DNA of 64,000 nucleotides from Lophius americanus (taxonomy: Eukaryota > Chordata > Actinopteri > Lophiiformes > Lophiidae), in contig JBBDHG010000019.1 of assembly GCA_037951165.1 (NCBI GenBank), forward strand, positions 6,100,001-6,164,000, in the 5' to 3' direction. The notes beneath the pieces are model-generated. The model had not been told where the DNA came from, did no database searches, and saw only the letters and a list, made by a program, of their open reading frames with translations. A program made the translations under genes and the position numbers. Below are positions 34,791-46,740 of this stretch, piece after piece; position 1 is the stretch's first letter, and every line of letters starts with the position of its first letter.

Positions 34791-36399
34791 AAATTACAGC
34801 TTAAATTAATAAATTAGACCCCAAAATACTTAATTCAATTTAGGTTACTAGTTGAAGTGCTTTCTTTAAATCCATTAACAATGATCATTTTACACTGCAT
34901 GGTAACATCCTAAAAGCATAGAAAAGTGAAATTCCAGCCATGGAATAGATCAAATATTTTTCGCCAAAAGCTTTTTTTTCAGTGTTTTACCTTCAAAAAA
35001 CGTAAAGATGAAACCAAAAATAATATATATTTTTTATTTTTGGAGCACTAATCTGACATTATTTTATTCCTTTAGCATTTTTAGACAAATATTACACACT
35101 GTAAAAAGCGAATTTTTGTTTTTTTTATTTCAATTTTTAGGCTTAATAATATTTGTGTTACCACTGAACATTAATTATTTTTTCACTTTTTTTTTTTTAC
35201 AGTCTAGATAAACTGGTAAATTGAGAGTTTTTATTTCACGACTCAGCTCTTTTTTCACCACAACGGACCAATAGAACATCAGCTGCACCAAAACTTCTTT
35301 CTATCTCTAGTTCATTTACCCATTACTTGTGAATAAGACACCTAGGTACAAAAACTCCTTTGCTTGAAACAGCAACTCATCCATCCTGGTGAGAGCAATC
35401 CACCTTTGAAATTTAAATTTCGACAGTGTTATAGTCTGTTGAAAATAATTCTCATTCATACCAAACATGAAATAAAGTACAAACAAAACCATTCAAAATT
35501 ATTTTTGTGAGTTGAAAATTTGAGAAAAAAAAAGAAGTTGAGAGAAGAGTGTTGAGAAGGGAAGCGATGGAAAGAGCTGAGGGTCAGGGCTAAGGATTCT
35601 GGAGAGATAAACTACGAGATTATCCTTCGATCCAAAGCCATTTACCAGTTGTAGTTCATTCTAAACTTTCGTAATTAAAAATAGGATTTTTCTTCACCCT
35701 CATTGCTCAACCTGTCTGCAGCAAGGAGCCATCCGGCAGTATGCTATAATTAGTCCCTTTTTTTTTTAGATTGTTTTCTGGGATTGTTTGACTGGGTTCG
35801 AAATTTACTTCACCTCAAGTAGGTACAGAGAGGGTAATTTAAGCGAGTCTCTAGTGAATGATAAGTTCAATGACAGGCAGAACTCAACACAGACACGTAT
35901 CCTCTGAGATCTTGATACCAAGCCTCAGACCAATGCACACGGAGGTATTCTGTCTCTTTAGGATGAACAAACGTGAATGACACCACATTCAAACCCAGTT
36001 TGAAAGATAATCATAGTACAGTGTTTATGTGAACACAAACATTTTTTTTAATAAAAGTGAAGTAATATAAAATTAAAAAAACACTGTATTTGACAGATGG
36101 AGACTCATTCCTAGGTTGTCAATGATACACATGCACCAGTGGTCTCCCTGTTGCTGTGGAATGTAATCTTAATCTCGGCGAGAAGCTATTCATTAACCCA
36201 ATTTTTATTAGATGCTCAATATGTTTGTGTTGATGCTACAGTGCTTTGTCTCTGAGCCGAGACCAAGATCAACCTCTAGGGTGACTCTGAAGGGCAAACA
36301 CAGGGCAGCTTTTCCTTTGACTTGTGCAACGAAGAATCTTAGGACTGGATTTGACCACTGAGTGCTGTTACAGTTGACAGTATCTCTCTCATTTTGTCT
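34791..36399. other. No gene seen; AT-rich
   Basis: Unannotated, with T-rich patches near 34970-35200. Confidence 0.5.
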
Positions 36400-36845
36400 T
36401 TTGCTCCATTTCTAAGTCTCCCACTGAAGCAGCAAAGCTTCAGACTCCCCTCTCTCCAGCAACACACTCACGCTCATCCTGAGGCGTTCCCTGGCCAGAT
36501 AAGATGGACAGTGCCTCCAGCAAGTTCTGGGCCAGCTCATGGTTTTTTCCAGTCTGACATGGACTGGAAGTCCCGTAACTTTGGCCCCAGTACCCCATAT
36601 TCCTACGGCAACCCCCCCCCCCGAGGACTCTCCGGGGGACACGCTCATAATCCTTCTCCAAAATCCACAAAACACATGTAGACTGGTTGGGCAAATTCCC
36701 AGGACCCCGCAAGAGAGATGGTCCACTGTTTTATGACCAGGACGGAATCCTCATTGTGCATCCAGAAACTGATGTTTGCAGCCTCTTTTCTAGAACCCTG
36801 GATTAGACTTTCTGAGGAACGCTGAGATGAGCTACATACCACCCA
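36400..36845 (-). mobile_element. RTE-type LINE fragment with internal deletion
   Basis: The minus strand contains the RT palm region around motif A (ILAGSWEFAQPVYMCFVDF-like and LEKDYERVPRRVL, in shifting frames, near 36650-36760). It is joined directly to the protein C-terminus (SWPRTCWRHCPSYLARERL near 36470-36540). In the intact family these two blocks are several hundred codons apart, so this copy has a large internal deletion. A C-run near 36610-36621 marks a frame change. Confidence 0.75.
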
Positions 36846-36867
36846 CTTGCCCCCACTAGGATGGCAA

Positions 36868-36905
36868 GTATTTACATGTAAATATACATGTAAATATACT
36901 TACAT
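36868..36905. repeat. Short tandem ACATGTAAATAT
   Basis: ACATGTAAATAT occurs twice in direct tandem, followed by a shorter variant. Confidence 0.7.
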
Positions 36906-36999
36906 ACATATCCACACAGAAATTAATACATATAATTTCAATGAAAGAAGACTAGAGAATCAATGGTAAATGATTTTTATTTAACAATCAGAAATTGAA

Positions 37000-37440
37000 G
37001 GATGGATAGTTTATTTAACTATGTGCAAAATGATGAATATAAAGTTTTTGGCGCTGAGTCTCGGGTTCTGATCCCGCTGAGGGATCTGTTCTGAGAAGCA
37101 GTAGAATATATAGACACCCCGAGTCTGGGCACTGGTGTTGGTGAGGTCCTGTGGAACTGTAGCCGGATGGATGAGGAATCCAAGGAACTTCATGAGGCAG
37201 AGAATGGGAGGAAGAGGAAGTGCGGACTGGCAACAAGAGCGCTGAGGAGGGAAGAGAGCCATATTTAAAACTGGGAGCAGCCTCGTGATTGGTTGACATG
37301 AGGAGAGAGGTGGTAGCCATTGGGTGCAAGTGAGCAGCTGATGAGGGAGTGAACAAGCCCAATTGATAATGGGTCTGAAAGAATGGGAGCATGCGGCTGC
37401 ATGACAGGTAGGAGAGAGGGGAGTGATCAGCTATGTTGAG
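37000..37440 (-). mobile_element. Possible LTR-like segment (minus)
   Basis: The minus strand resembles a fish LTR in style. A CCAATCACGAGG block is followed by TTTTAAATATGG (TATA-like), then CCTCCCATTCTCTGCCTCAT. It shares the latter with 5860-6140. Clear TG/CA ends were not located. Confidence 0.3.
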
Positions 37441-37744
37441 CTTTATAGTCTTCCTGACTGAACTGTCACTAGATCTCCATTATATACAGCTACAACAAAA
37501 TTTTGCAATGTCCTGGCTGTTTTAGAAGCAGGAGCAGGTTGTTCAATTATGATTTAAACGATATGATTTAAATGAATAGAAGGAAGATAAGGATCTGAGG
37601 GAAGTGGGCAGGTTGTTCCAGTCAGATGGTGCTTTAAATTTGAAAGCATGTCTTCAGATTTCCCTGGAGATTCTGGGGTATAGAAGAAATAAAGATTTGG
37701 AGTAACTAAGGCAGTATGATGAGCGAAAAGGAATAAGGCGTTGC
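37441..37744. other. No gene seen
   Basis: Unannotated. ATGATTTAAACG / ATATGATTTAAATG is a short local duplication near 37549-37575. Confidence 0.45.
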
Positions 37745-37960
37745 TTTAAGTACGATGGATAATTATTGAAAGTATTTAAATCGGACCAACTGTTTTGACG
37801 TTATGGCCCGAAAACTGATTTTGGAGATAAAGTTCCTCCTTGTGTCAGAAATATGATCATTTACAATGTGGCTATAAAATTTGAAAATTATTCATGCTAT
37901 TTGTTTTTGAGTTATCGCATTAACTCGAAGAATCTGTATCACTGGTGGCAATGGCAATGA
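37745..37960 (+). repeat. Family A unit (forward, partial)
   Basis: Starts inside the core (AAATCGGACCAACTG) and continues TTATGGCCCGAAAACTGATT and AGATAAAGTTCCTCCTTGTG. The end CGCATTAACTCGAAGAATCT followed by ATCACTGGTGGCAATG is the family's right flank. Confidence 0.6.
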
Positions 37961-40955
37961 TAATGTCACAGGTTTTTCTGGTATATTCAATTGTTGCTTT
38001 TACTTTTTCTTTGTATTCTAGTGAGAAGTAAGTTTCTTAAGACCCAGAATCAGAATTTCATCACCAGTTAGTAAACAGTTAAAAATATGAGGTAAGGTAA
38101 TAAACTTTACTACTAGAAGAACAAAAAAAAGTTCAAGTCTAGTTAACCTTGCATCTGGTTGGGCCATCTGGATTCTGGAAAAGTGCATTTTTGGGGCTGT
38201 ATATGCCCTGACCCAATGAATGATTCCCTGAAAGTTATAATATTAATCTATTACTGTCAGTATAGTTGTTTGCTCACATGCCACATTCAGAATTCTTCAC
38301 ACCCTTGCTGGCATTCCTGCATTGGGTGTGAACCTCTCAGTAGAGCAACAACTTATAAACACAGGTGTGTGTACACGTCTGTCCTCTTCCTCTTCTCTTG
38401 TTCACTTTCCTCATCTTTCTTTAAATCTCACTACCTTGTTTGTATTTTAATTCTCTCTTATCTTCTTTCAGGCAGGAAAACAGCTCTTTAGGGTCCTGCC
38501 AACACACATTTCCACCAACATAGTGAAATACACACACACACACACCAATTTCCCCTGCTGTACAGCCATCATGCTCCGTCTAATATAGCTCTCAACACAA
38601 TCGCACATCATCTTGCCACCCCCCCTCCTTCTATCATCTGCTGAACCCACCTGGGTTCTTCCTCCACCTCTTCACTCTCCTATCGTTAGCTCCTTTCCTT
38701 CTACTCCCCCTTACTTTATTCATTTCAGCCCCCTTTCTCTGCCCTTCTTTAATCCTTTCCCTCTTGTCTTTGGTTGCTACCCTCAATCAATTTCATTCCA
38801 CCATTTCTCATCCCATTCCTCAATATATCTATGAAGTATCTATCTGCAGTAATGAGAAAGCAGGGACTGCGCAGGTGACCTATATATGTGTGTGTGAGTG
38901 TATGCGTTTGTGTAGTGTGTGTGTGTGTTTACAAGGCCATGGGAATTGCATTTCAGATAAGTTCATTTGCTTTGGCATAGCTCTGCTCTGCTCCTTGCTG
39001 ATATGTGTGTTTGTGTGTGTGTGTGTCCATGTATGCAGTTTCACAATTTCCATGGTGATTTCTAATGTCACACACACTTTTAGCCTTCCTCATCTCATCC
39101 AAACAATCTGTATCATCATCTCTGTGTGATTGAGAGTGTGCAGGCATCTCTTTAAGGCACTTTGATAGACATCTGACAGACTTAACTGTGTCGCAACTCA
39201 CTTTAAGCATGGTATACTAAATTACTGTGGATGTACATGTGGCTGTTAAGGATGCCAGTGGGAGCAGTCCTGTGTGTTGTTCTGATTGTGACCTGGCACT
39301 ACCCTCTATCACACAGATATAGACTCAAACGCCCATGCTGATCGAGGGAGTAGTTCAAGACCTCCTTTGTGCTATTAGAATATAAAATCATCTACATCTT
39401 AATAATGTTCAAACATCTGTGAAACTATAGATTGATACCAATCACTGCATTTTTCATACTTGGTATATTTTTTAACATCTTTTTCATATATTTTTCATGC
39501 ATCTGTAAATTGCATCATTTGTATTTTTGCATCTTTCTTATACATACTTTATATATTTATATAAGGCTCATTTTGTATCATCTTTGCTGCAACAATGAAT
39601 ATCCCTATAGGGGGAATCAATGCATTTCTATGTATCTCCATCTCTATGTTAACAATTCCTGCAGGAGCTTGCGGGCCGAACATGGTGGATTTCTATTGCT
39701 GGCAAACATTGAGGAAAACTGAATTCACATACGTTGCTAAGGTACATGCAAAACTGGAAATATGTGTTGATCGTTTTTTTGTTATGACAAATGATACCCT
39801 CATCATTGAAATCAATTCTGACTGTCTTGATTACAAGCTGTCTACATTAATAAGGTACTGACATCAGTCTCATCGAGGTGTTCAGCTTCAGACGTGTGTC
39901 TGATGGCCTTGATAGTGGCTGTGGTTGCAAATGGAGTGGAAATACTCTCTGTTTCGTGAAAGGAAAGTCTAAAAAGAAAAAAAACATCATCCTTGCAACT
40001 TTTCAGTTCCTGCTCTCAAATGAAAGAAGATTTCAGATAATACTTTATTTATATAATATTAAGCACAGTTTAACAGTTTACAGGAATATTGTAGCAATCG
40101 TCACTTTTTTTTACATGATATTGTGCTGACTGTAATCAACCAAGCATACCATTAAACAAAAGTCAAGGGTTATTTATTTGCACAGACCTATTGGAATAGT
40201 CTGATTGTAAAGAGGCAACCAAACCATAAGATAGAAAGATAAGTCCAAGAATTATGCATTTAATCCAAATGTTTCCTGCTTAGTCAACGTTCACATGCCA
40301 TAAACACAGTATATGAACATTAAAACACATTTTAATGATTTAATTCACTATTTAATTCTGAACCATACATGCCGTCACACCAGTCCTCAACATTCTTTTA
40401 TGGTAGATGGTTTCTGTCTTTTGCATCCCTTAATAGTTGTCATTGGATGAATGTTTTGCTTCAACGTCCCCAACGGACACAGTTGCATGTAAGTGCTGAG
40501 GGAGGACAGGGAGGCCATAATAATATGGCTGCAGAGGAGAAAAAGGCTTGTGTTATGGATGTGACTTTGACAATGATGGTTAATGACAAGTTTGTAGGAC
40601 ACAAAAGGCAAGCAGAGAAGTGTGTTTGTGTGTGCAATCTGGATGTCTGGTTAACTGCATAACTTGTGTGAAACAAGGACACATCAATGTATTCTAGTTC
40701 TGTGCAAAGTCTAAAGCCTTGGAAAGACCACTGGAATGAGCTCCCATCCGCTGTGTGAGTTGGGTTTTGATTTATAATACCAATAATTTATAATATAATA
40801 TATTTTTAATTACTCTCAAATCCCTAACAAATAAAAAACAAGCACGGTCATATGATGGTGCACTGAACAATAAATGGAAATAAAAACATTCTCATGAGGG
40901 AGAATTCCAGCCCAGCATGAGCAGTAGAATCCATGGGCTGAAAAAAACTTACCCA
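37961..40955. other. No gene seen; short CA/GT tracts
   Basis: About 3 kb unannotated. Short dinucleotide tracts lie at 38530-38545, about 38886-38930 and 39005-39027. A pyrimidine-rich patch is at 38610-38820. An 88-codon frame at 39595-39861 (+) has ordinary composition but no recognisable motif. Confidence 0.45.
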
Positions 40956-40985
40956 TGTAATAATAATAATAATAATACATTTAAG
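40956..40985 (-). mobile_element. ATT-tail remnant (minus)
   Basis: TAATAATAATAATAATACATTT matches the tail end of the elements at 3839 and 16835. Only the tail remains. Confidence 0.35.
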
Positions 40986-41075
40986 GAAGACGGCCCATTA
41001 GCCTTCTTTATAAGCTTTCAACTGCACTACATGCTTGACACATAACAAACACAGAAGAAAGACTGCTAATGTAAA

Positions 41076-41345
41076 TATACACCGATCAGCCAAAAGATTA
41101 TAACAACGGACAGTGGGAGTGAACAACAATCATTATCTGTTTACAATGGTACCTGTTATTAGGTGGGAGATATAAAAGAACAACTAAAATTTTTCCTAAA
41201 GTTCATGTGTTGTAAGTAGGAAAAATCGGGAGGATTTGAGTGAAACTGATAAGGGGCAAAATTGTGGTGGCTAGAATACTGGATGAAGATATTTCCAAAA
41301 TTTTGCAATGGAAAAAGGTGTCCTGGTCTGAATGCTGTGGAGCTG
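41076..41345 (+). mobile_element. Tc1-like element, 5' terminal repeat and start of transposase
   Basis: Starts with TA then TACACCGATCAGCCAAAAGA, a well-known fish Tc1-like terminal inverted repeat. After about 150 bp it enters the N-terminus of the transposase, decayed: GGAGGATTTGAGTGAAACTG, and in another frame KLIRGKIVVARILDEDISK near 41244-41300. This is the helix-turn-helix DNA-binding start of the family. Similarity stops near 41340. The catalytic domain and the right end are missing. Confidence 0.8.
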
Positions 41346-41724
41346 GGTTCATTTTTCATTGCTTCTCTGCAGAAGAGATGTCTTTGGATGAACAATGGGG
41401 AAAAAGGCAAGACGGAAGAGGTAGAGGGAATTTCGGGACAAAGTTCTAAATGGAAAATCTGGGAATTGTATTCCTTAATGACAGTTGCCTCAAGTATCAG
41501 GGCAGTGTGTTGTGCAAACAAGTGCAATCCATTTGGGCCCTTACTTACAGCTAACAGGACTAAGATGAAGCACAGTACATTTACCACTCTAGTAGTTGTA
41601 GTCACGTCATTTTTTTACAATTGTCTTTAAAGAGAGAATGCATGCTGATGTTTACAATATAATTTACCTTCTCCATATGTGCAGCACTTAAAGGAAAAAT
41701 CGGTGACCAATATTATGACGTAAG
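41346..41724. other. No gene seen
   Basis: Unannotated spacer between the Tc1 fragment and the LTR. Confidence 0.45.
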
Positions 41725-42420
41725 TGTCATGGTTCTGTTGATCTGTTTTATTTTGTAGTTGATCACTGTTAGTTCAAGTTTGTGTTTCCTGTTTTATATT
41801 GAAAGTAAAGTTTTATGTCAATTTCCTTGTACCTTTCCTTCTGTGACTCAATATTTTCCTCCTGACTCCCTTCCTGTAGTTTCTCAATGTTCCACTTGTC
41901 CACTTGTCTCCTGTGTCTGTGAAAGTGTGTTCTCCCTGATTGTGAATGTTCCCACCTGTCCCTGGGCTTCGACTGCTCCCAATTGTCCTTTTACTCAGTG
42001 TATTTAAGTCTGTGTCTTCCTCTCTGTCTTTATCAGAGTGTCTGTTCTACTTGCCTGTGTTACTTGCTGTTGTACCTGCCTGAGTTCATGTCTTTGTTAG
42101 ATTCTGCATGTATCCCTGTTATAACCTCCCGCATCCAGCTCCTTGTGTTCCCTTGAATCCTTCTAAGTTTTTGTTGCTCCTGTTTATCATTATTTACTAC
42201 TTTGGATCAGTATTTGCTACATTGTTATTTTCACCTGTTTGCCTTAGATTTTAGAGTGATATTATTTTGGCCTCTGGTCTATATATAGTTTGCCTCTTGT
42301 TTTTGTAAATTTAGAACTTTTGTCATTAAACTTTATAATTGACATTATAATAAACCTTTTGATCTGCATATTTTGAGAGTTTTGTATTTGGGTGCAGTAT
42401 TTTGAATTTAAACCTTAACA
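41725..42420 (+). mobile_element. Solo LTR, Gypsy-like
   Basis: A ~696-bp unit begins TGTCATGGTTCTGTTG and ends AAACCTTAACA (TG...CA). It holds a TATA-like GTGTATTTAAG at 41998-42008 and polyadenylation-like ATTAAA / AATAAA at 42325 and 42349-42354, in the right order for an LTR (U3-R-U5). No internal retroelement sequence lies on either side, so it is a solo LTR left by recombination. The flanks GTAAG and GTGAA may be a decayed target duplication. A related start TGTCATGGCTCTGCTG occurs at 52107. Confidence 0.78.
41998..42008 (+). promoter_or_regulatory. LTR TATA-like box
   Basis: GTGTATTTAAG lies about 275 bp into the LTR and about 350 bp before its poly(A)-like signal. Probably the ancestral RNA polymerase II promoter of the element. 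Confidence 0.5.
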
Positions 42421-43739
42421 GTGAATTTTAAAATATGTCGCGATGAATTGTGTTCTTTTAGTAATAAAAGTGAAAATTCTTACTTTATTAATCACGTTGT
42501 TATACGCATTGTAAGTACATACAGGACAACATTGAGAAATTAGTTCTGAGGGAGCAGTGGGTACTCTAAGAAGCACCAGTGGAGCAAGTGGCGTTACATG
42601 GTCTTGAGCAAGGACCCACGACATGTAGCGTCCATTAGGAATGCCAGTTGATTACTGTAAATGTAGTACAAACAACTCAGGAGACAGGTTAGCAAGGTCA
42701 TAAATGATAAGTATTCTAATTTTCCAATTAGCAGGTTTCCTCTTACAACAAGTGGTCTTGAATACTAAAGGGTCAAGTTTTATCAATGCATGCCTGAGAA
42801 ACTATGTTCTCCTGAGTACCTCGCGGCCCACTGACATCTGACCATAATACTTATTTTGCTGTTGTAAACACACACATGGTATAATCAACATAAGAACATA
42901 TGAGACAAAATAATCGATAAATCCTGCTTTAAATTTTGATTCAAAACTTTTTTCAAATTATTATCTTAACCTCTCTCTCGTAAGGGACAAATTAAAGTTG
43001 ATCACCTAATGCCTCACCCGACCATCGATTAATGAGAGGGGTGAGCTTGAATTGCCTGAAATAATGCTGCATTGTGGGTTTGTATTGAAGATAGTTTCTG
43101 TCTTAGATCACATTCTACACAGAGGCCTTACTTGTACTTTGTCTTCAGTCTAGCATGAGCTCAAAAACTCCTCTCACATTGGTAAGTTGTTGCAGAGGGC
43201 ATCACAATCTTTATATGGTTACTTGCCAATTCCGGATGCTTTGCATGCTGCTCCATTTCAGAATAGCTTGATGAGGTACTCTCTTTTAGACAGGTAGTAT
43301 AACTTTTTGGGAGGAAAAGGGGATAAATCCAGTTATTTTTGTCGTCTGATATCTGGGAATACCTGCGTAGTTGTACGGCTAAAGTACAGATTTATTTCTA
43401 CATGTCACATTAGACACTGTCCGCCAATCTTTAGTTTATATGCATTCCAACCTTTTTAACATTTAAGGGTGCATTTTACAGTTCCTATGACACAAGGCGG
43501 TAATAAAGAATGGAAGATAGTGAGAGCACAATGAACCAAAGTAAGAAATAACTTTCACAATATATCTAATTATTGTTTTCTGCAGTATTAAGAGAGAAAA
43601 TTGCAATTTAAAGTGTAGTGATCCAAGGCTACAGACTCAGACTTTTGCATGTAAGCACTCACCTAAACTCCACTCTTGTGCGCCTCCATGCACTCAATTC
43701 ACAAGGTTGATAACAAAAATGACAATATTTTAATGAAGG
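42421..43739. other. No gene seen
   Basis: Unannotated. A stretch near 42595-42620 (GGTCTTGAGCAAGGACCC) resembles SINE-tail wording but is too short to assign. Confidence 0.45.
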
Positions 43740-43885
43740 GCGGACTGATAGAATTGTCATTAGTCCTGTCACAATAATGGGTTCAAATCCACCTGGGGGC
43801 CTCAGCTTCCTCTGAACTGGTAACTGATGTCCAGGATGCACTGCCTCTCTGATCCAGTGTCAGCCGAACACTCTAACAGTGTCGG
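43740..43885 (+). mobile_element. Repeat B copy with internal deletion (forward)
   Basis: GGGTTCAAATCCACCTGGGG (perfect box B-like GGTTCAAATCC) and CTCAGCTTCCTCTGAACTGG are followed by a jump to GATGTCCAGGATGCACTGCC and CCAGTGTCAGC. The last two are 3'-half blocks of repeat B. Confidence 0.55.
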
Positions 43886-44307
43886 TCCCAGCTACGTCAC
43901 GAGCATGCACAATATAAACTGTTACAGAAAACTGATGAATAAGAATTTTGCTTGAGCCCCTTGGGATTGATTCTGTCTAGTTTAAAAAACTTAACGAGAA
44001 GAAAGCATGGCCTCCACGTTGTCTATATACGTAATAAATCTGCTCTCACCTCAAAACAGTTAATAGCGTGTTCCTATTTTAGATTTGTTAATAACATCGA
44101 ATTCACAATGTGTCCTCGAATACTACATCAGTGAAAGACAATAACAGTAGGTTATATTACTTAACCTCACACCTACACATGGATTTTATTGATGGGTGTC
44201 CAATTTAATATTATGTTAGTGTGTCTGAGTCTGACCATATTAATGACTTTCACATTTGTAAGTTAAATTGAACGTAAAACCCAAATTGACAGAACTTCAA
44301 TCCACAA
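43886..44307. other. No gene seen
   Basis: Unannotated spacer. Confidence 0.45.
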
Positions 44308-44480
44308 CATCCATCCATCCTTTTGGGATCTGCTTTTCCGGGGTTGTGTCGGAGTTGCAGCAGGCTAAGAAAGGTATTCCAGACATCCCGCGCTCTAGGT
44401 CTACCCCAAGTTCTCCTTCCAGTTGGACCTGCCTGGAAAACCTCCCAACGGGGACGTCCTAATCAGATGCCCGTACCACC
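44308..44480 (-). mobile_element. RTE/Rex3-type LINE 3' end with internal deletion
   Basis: The minus strand reads HLIRTSPLGGFPGRSNWKEN, then AGACCTAGAGCGCGGGATGT, skips the conserved DYIS..AWERLGIP block, resumes at GATGTCTGGAATACCTTTCT and ACAACCCCGG, and ends in the GGATGGATG tail at 44310-44320. Confidence 0.75.
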
Positions 44481-46309
44481 TTAACCCTTTGATGTCCTCA
44501 CCAAGAAAAAAAATATTATAAATGATTTCAATAGCCAGGGTTAATGCCTCCTCTTCAGTGGCCCCATTGACATTTGGTATCCCCATGGCTCCATCCGCAG
44601 CCCCTTACACTTTAGAATACACCTGCTGCTGCTGGGTCACATTATAAACAGGTTCAGTTTTCATTTTTCAATAAGAAACAGTGACCCAAAATCTGCTTGA
44701 CCAAATAGTTGAGCAGGACATTAAAAGGTTAACTTGCTCCTTTCCAGGAAGTAAATACAAGACTACCTCATTTTAAACAGTTTGACTTAATTTATGGAGG
44801 ACTGCCGAGGACAACGAGGACGCCCGGCTAAGCTCTCTTCTATTAATCGCTGCAATTGACTGCTAATTGTTGCCTCATTCTCTTTGAAGGTAAAGTCAGT
44901 ATTTTGTTTTGCATCATTTTTCCCACGTAGACATTATATTCAATCATATATGAATTTGTGACACACACGGTATAGAACAAAGGCTATAGCACTCATTAAG
45001 TTTAAAGATAATTACTGAAAACAGAGGTCTAAGAGAAGCATAGTGAGTGAGAGCGGCTGGTCTTTGATCAGAGTCTGACATCACCACACTATGGGGAGGT
45101 GGGGAAAGTGGGAAGGAAGGAAAAGGAGAGGGCTGGGTGAGAAAAGTAAGACAGAGGAGGGGAAAAGAGAAAGCAAAATGCAGGCTTTTGATCATGTGTA
45201 ACAACAAAGCATTATTATATACAATGGTATTTATGCCATTGCATCAGATTTGCTTCATAAGGGAGTGACTGAATGATATTTGCTCAATACACACTTCAAG
45301 TATTTCCCAGTCAAATCTCTCTCTCCCAAACGCAAGTACACACAAATGCTAAGATTTTCAACGAGGAAAACCTTCTTTACTCAACCACGCTACGTAGAGT
45401 CAAGGAGTTCTGTCTGCCTGCGTTGATTTTACAACGTCTCACAATGGGAATGTGGCAGGTGTGCAGTTGCTGATTTTATGTCACTGCACAACGATGCCAC
45501 AGTCTAGTAAGGAGCCCAGGTGCTGGAGAGCAAAGCGAGGCATAGATCAAGAAACAGCACATGGCTGCTTGTGTTGCAACGAGTACCACCTTACAAAAAA
45601 AGTTGCACACAATGTTGGATGTTTTTAGTGACAGGCTTGTTGCTCTAACAGAGCCGGCTGTCGGTGTATTCCCCCCCATCTGTCTATAGTTTGCAGGTCC
45701 CTGGAAGAAAGATTTCCTTAGCACCCTTGGGAGCAGCTGCCCGTCTCAGTCTGTTTCCTTCACTCTCCAACAGCCTGGAACCACAGTCTTTGTCTGGTTG
45801 GCTACTCTGAAGCTGATAAGACTGATTCACACTCTTCATCTCAAGTATATTTTTCATCACTAAATTCTACATGTCACTCCCATTGTTGTGTCATGGCTCA
45901 CGAGATGTTGGACAGAGGTAACTTACAGCAAGTTAGTCTGAGAAGATGCGTAAGTGTACATTACTCTATGTATGTGTTTATAGACAAGTACTCTCTGATC
46001 AGTACAAAACATTTTCTCGAAGGAAAAATTACTTTATAAAGACACAGTACAGAGTGCTGTACAATCTGGGTCTGATTTATTGGACCACAAACTTGTTACT
46101 AACAACAACTTCCCAACTGTTAGGTCATAACTTAACGACACTCTGTATCAAACACCCAACTGTAGGTTAAATACCTGACCAGCTTCCAATTCAACCTTCA
46201 AGATTTATATGACCTCGATGAATGACAATCTACAAACTAATGAAATTTCACATTTACTGACAGTCATGCTGTCCCCAGTACTGCTTCAGTATGGAAGGCT
46301 CCATGCAAT
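44481..46309. other. No gene seen
   Basis: About 1.8 kb unannotated. A purine-rich patch lies at 45090-45180. Confidence 0.5.
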
Positions 46310-46740
46310 AATTAACCACTTCCACTCATTTGGAGTTAGGTCACGGTGGAAGCAGGTGAAGAAGGATCAATCCAGGCCACTCTCCCCAGCAACACTTTTC
46401 AGCTCATCTTGGGGGATCCCAAGGTGTTCCAAGTCCGAATGAGTTCACGTATATTTATATATACCCCAGGGCTCCCCTCTGAGTAGGAAATGCCTGGAAA
46501 ACCTGAAAAGGGAGGCATCTTAACCCATGGCTGAATCACCTAAACTGGCTCTTTTCACCAGGAAGAAGCATTGGCTCTCTTCGGTTGAAGCTTTTCACCC
46601 TGTATGACCAAGTCTGAGAGGTCATGACCATAGGTGTGGGCTGGATTATAGACCTACTGGTAGATCGAGAGCTATGCCCAGCACCTCAGCATCTCTTCAC
46701 CTGCATGCTCCGATAAAATGGCTCCATACAAATGGTGCTG
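46310..46740 (-). mobile_element. RTE/Rex3-type LINE, 3' end, strongly decayed
   Basis: On the minus strand the ordered words include CTATGGTCATGACC (45-bp-scale match to the TYGHE/VMT region), GATGCCTCCCTTTTCAGG, CTTGGAACACCTTGGGATCC, AAGATGAGCTGAAAAGTGTT and CTGCTTCCACCGTGACC. A short AT-rich insertion (TATATATAAATATA near 46450) interrupts it. Confidence 0.7.

Noticed and set aside
41159..41605. 148-codon minus-strand frame
   Set aside because: Antisense shadow across the Tc1 5' end and the spacer after it. No domain recognised.
41759..42007. 82-codon Cys-rich frame
   Set aside because: Lies wholly inside the solo LTR, and its composition comes from LTR wording.
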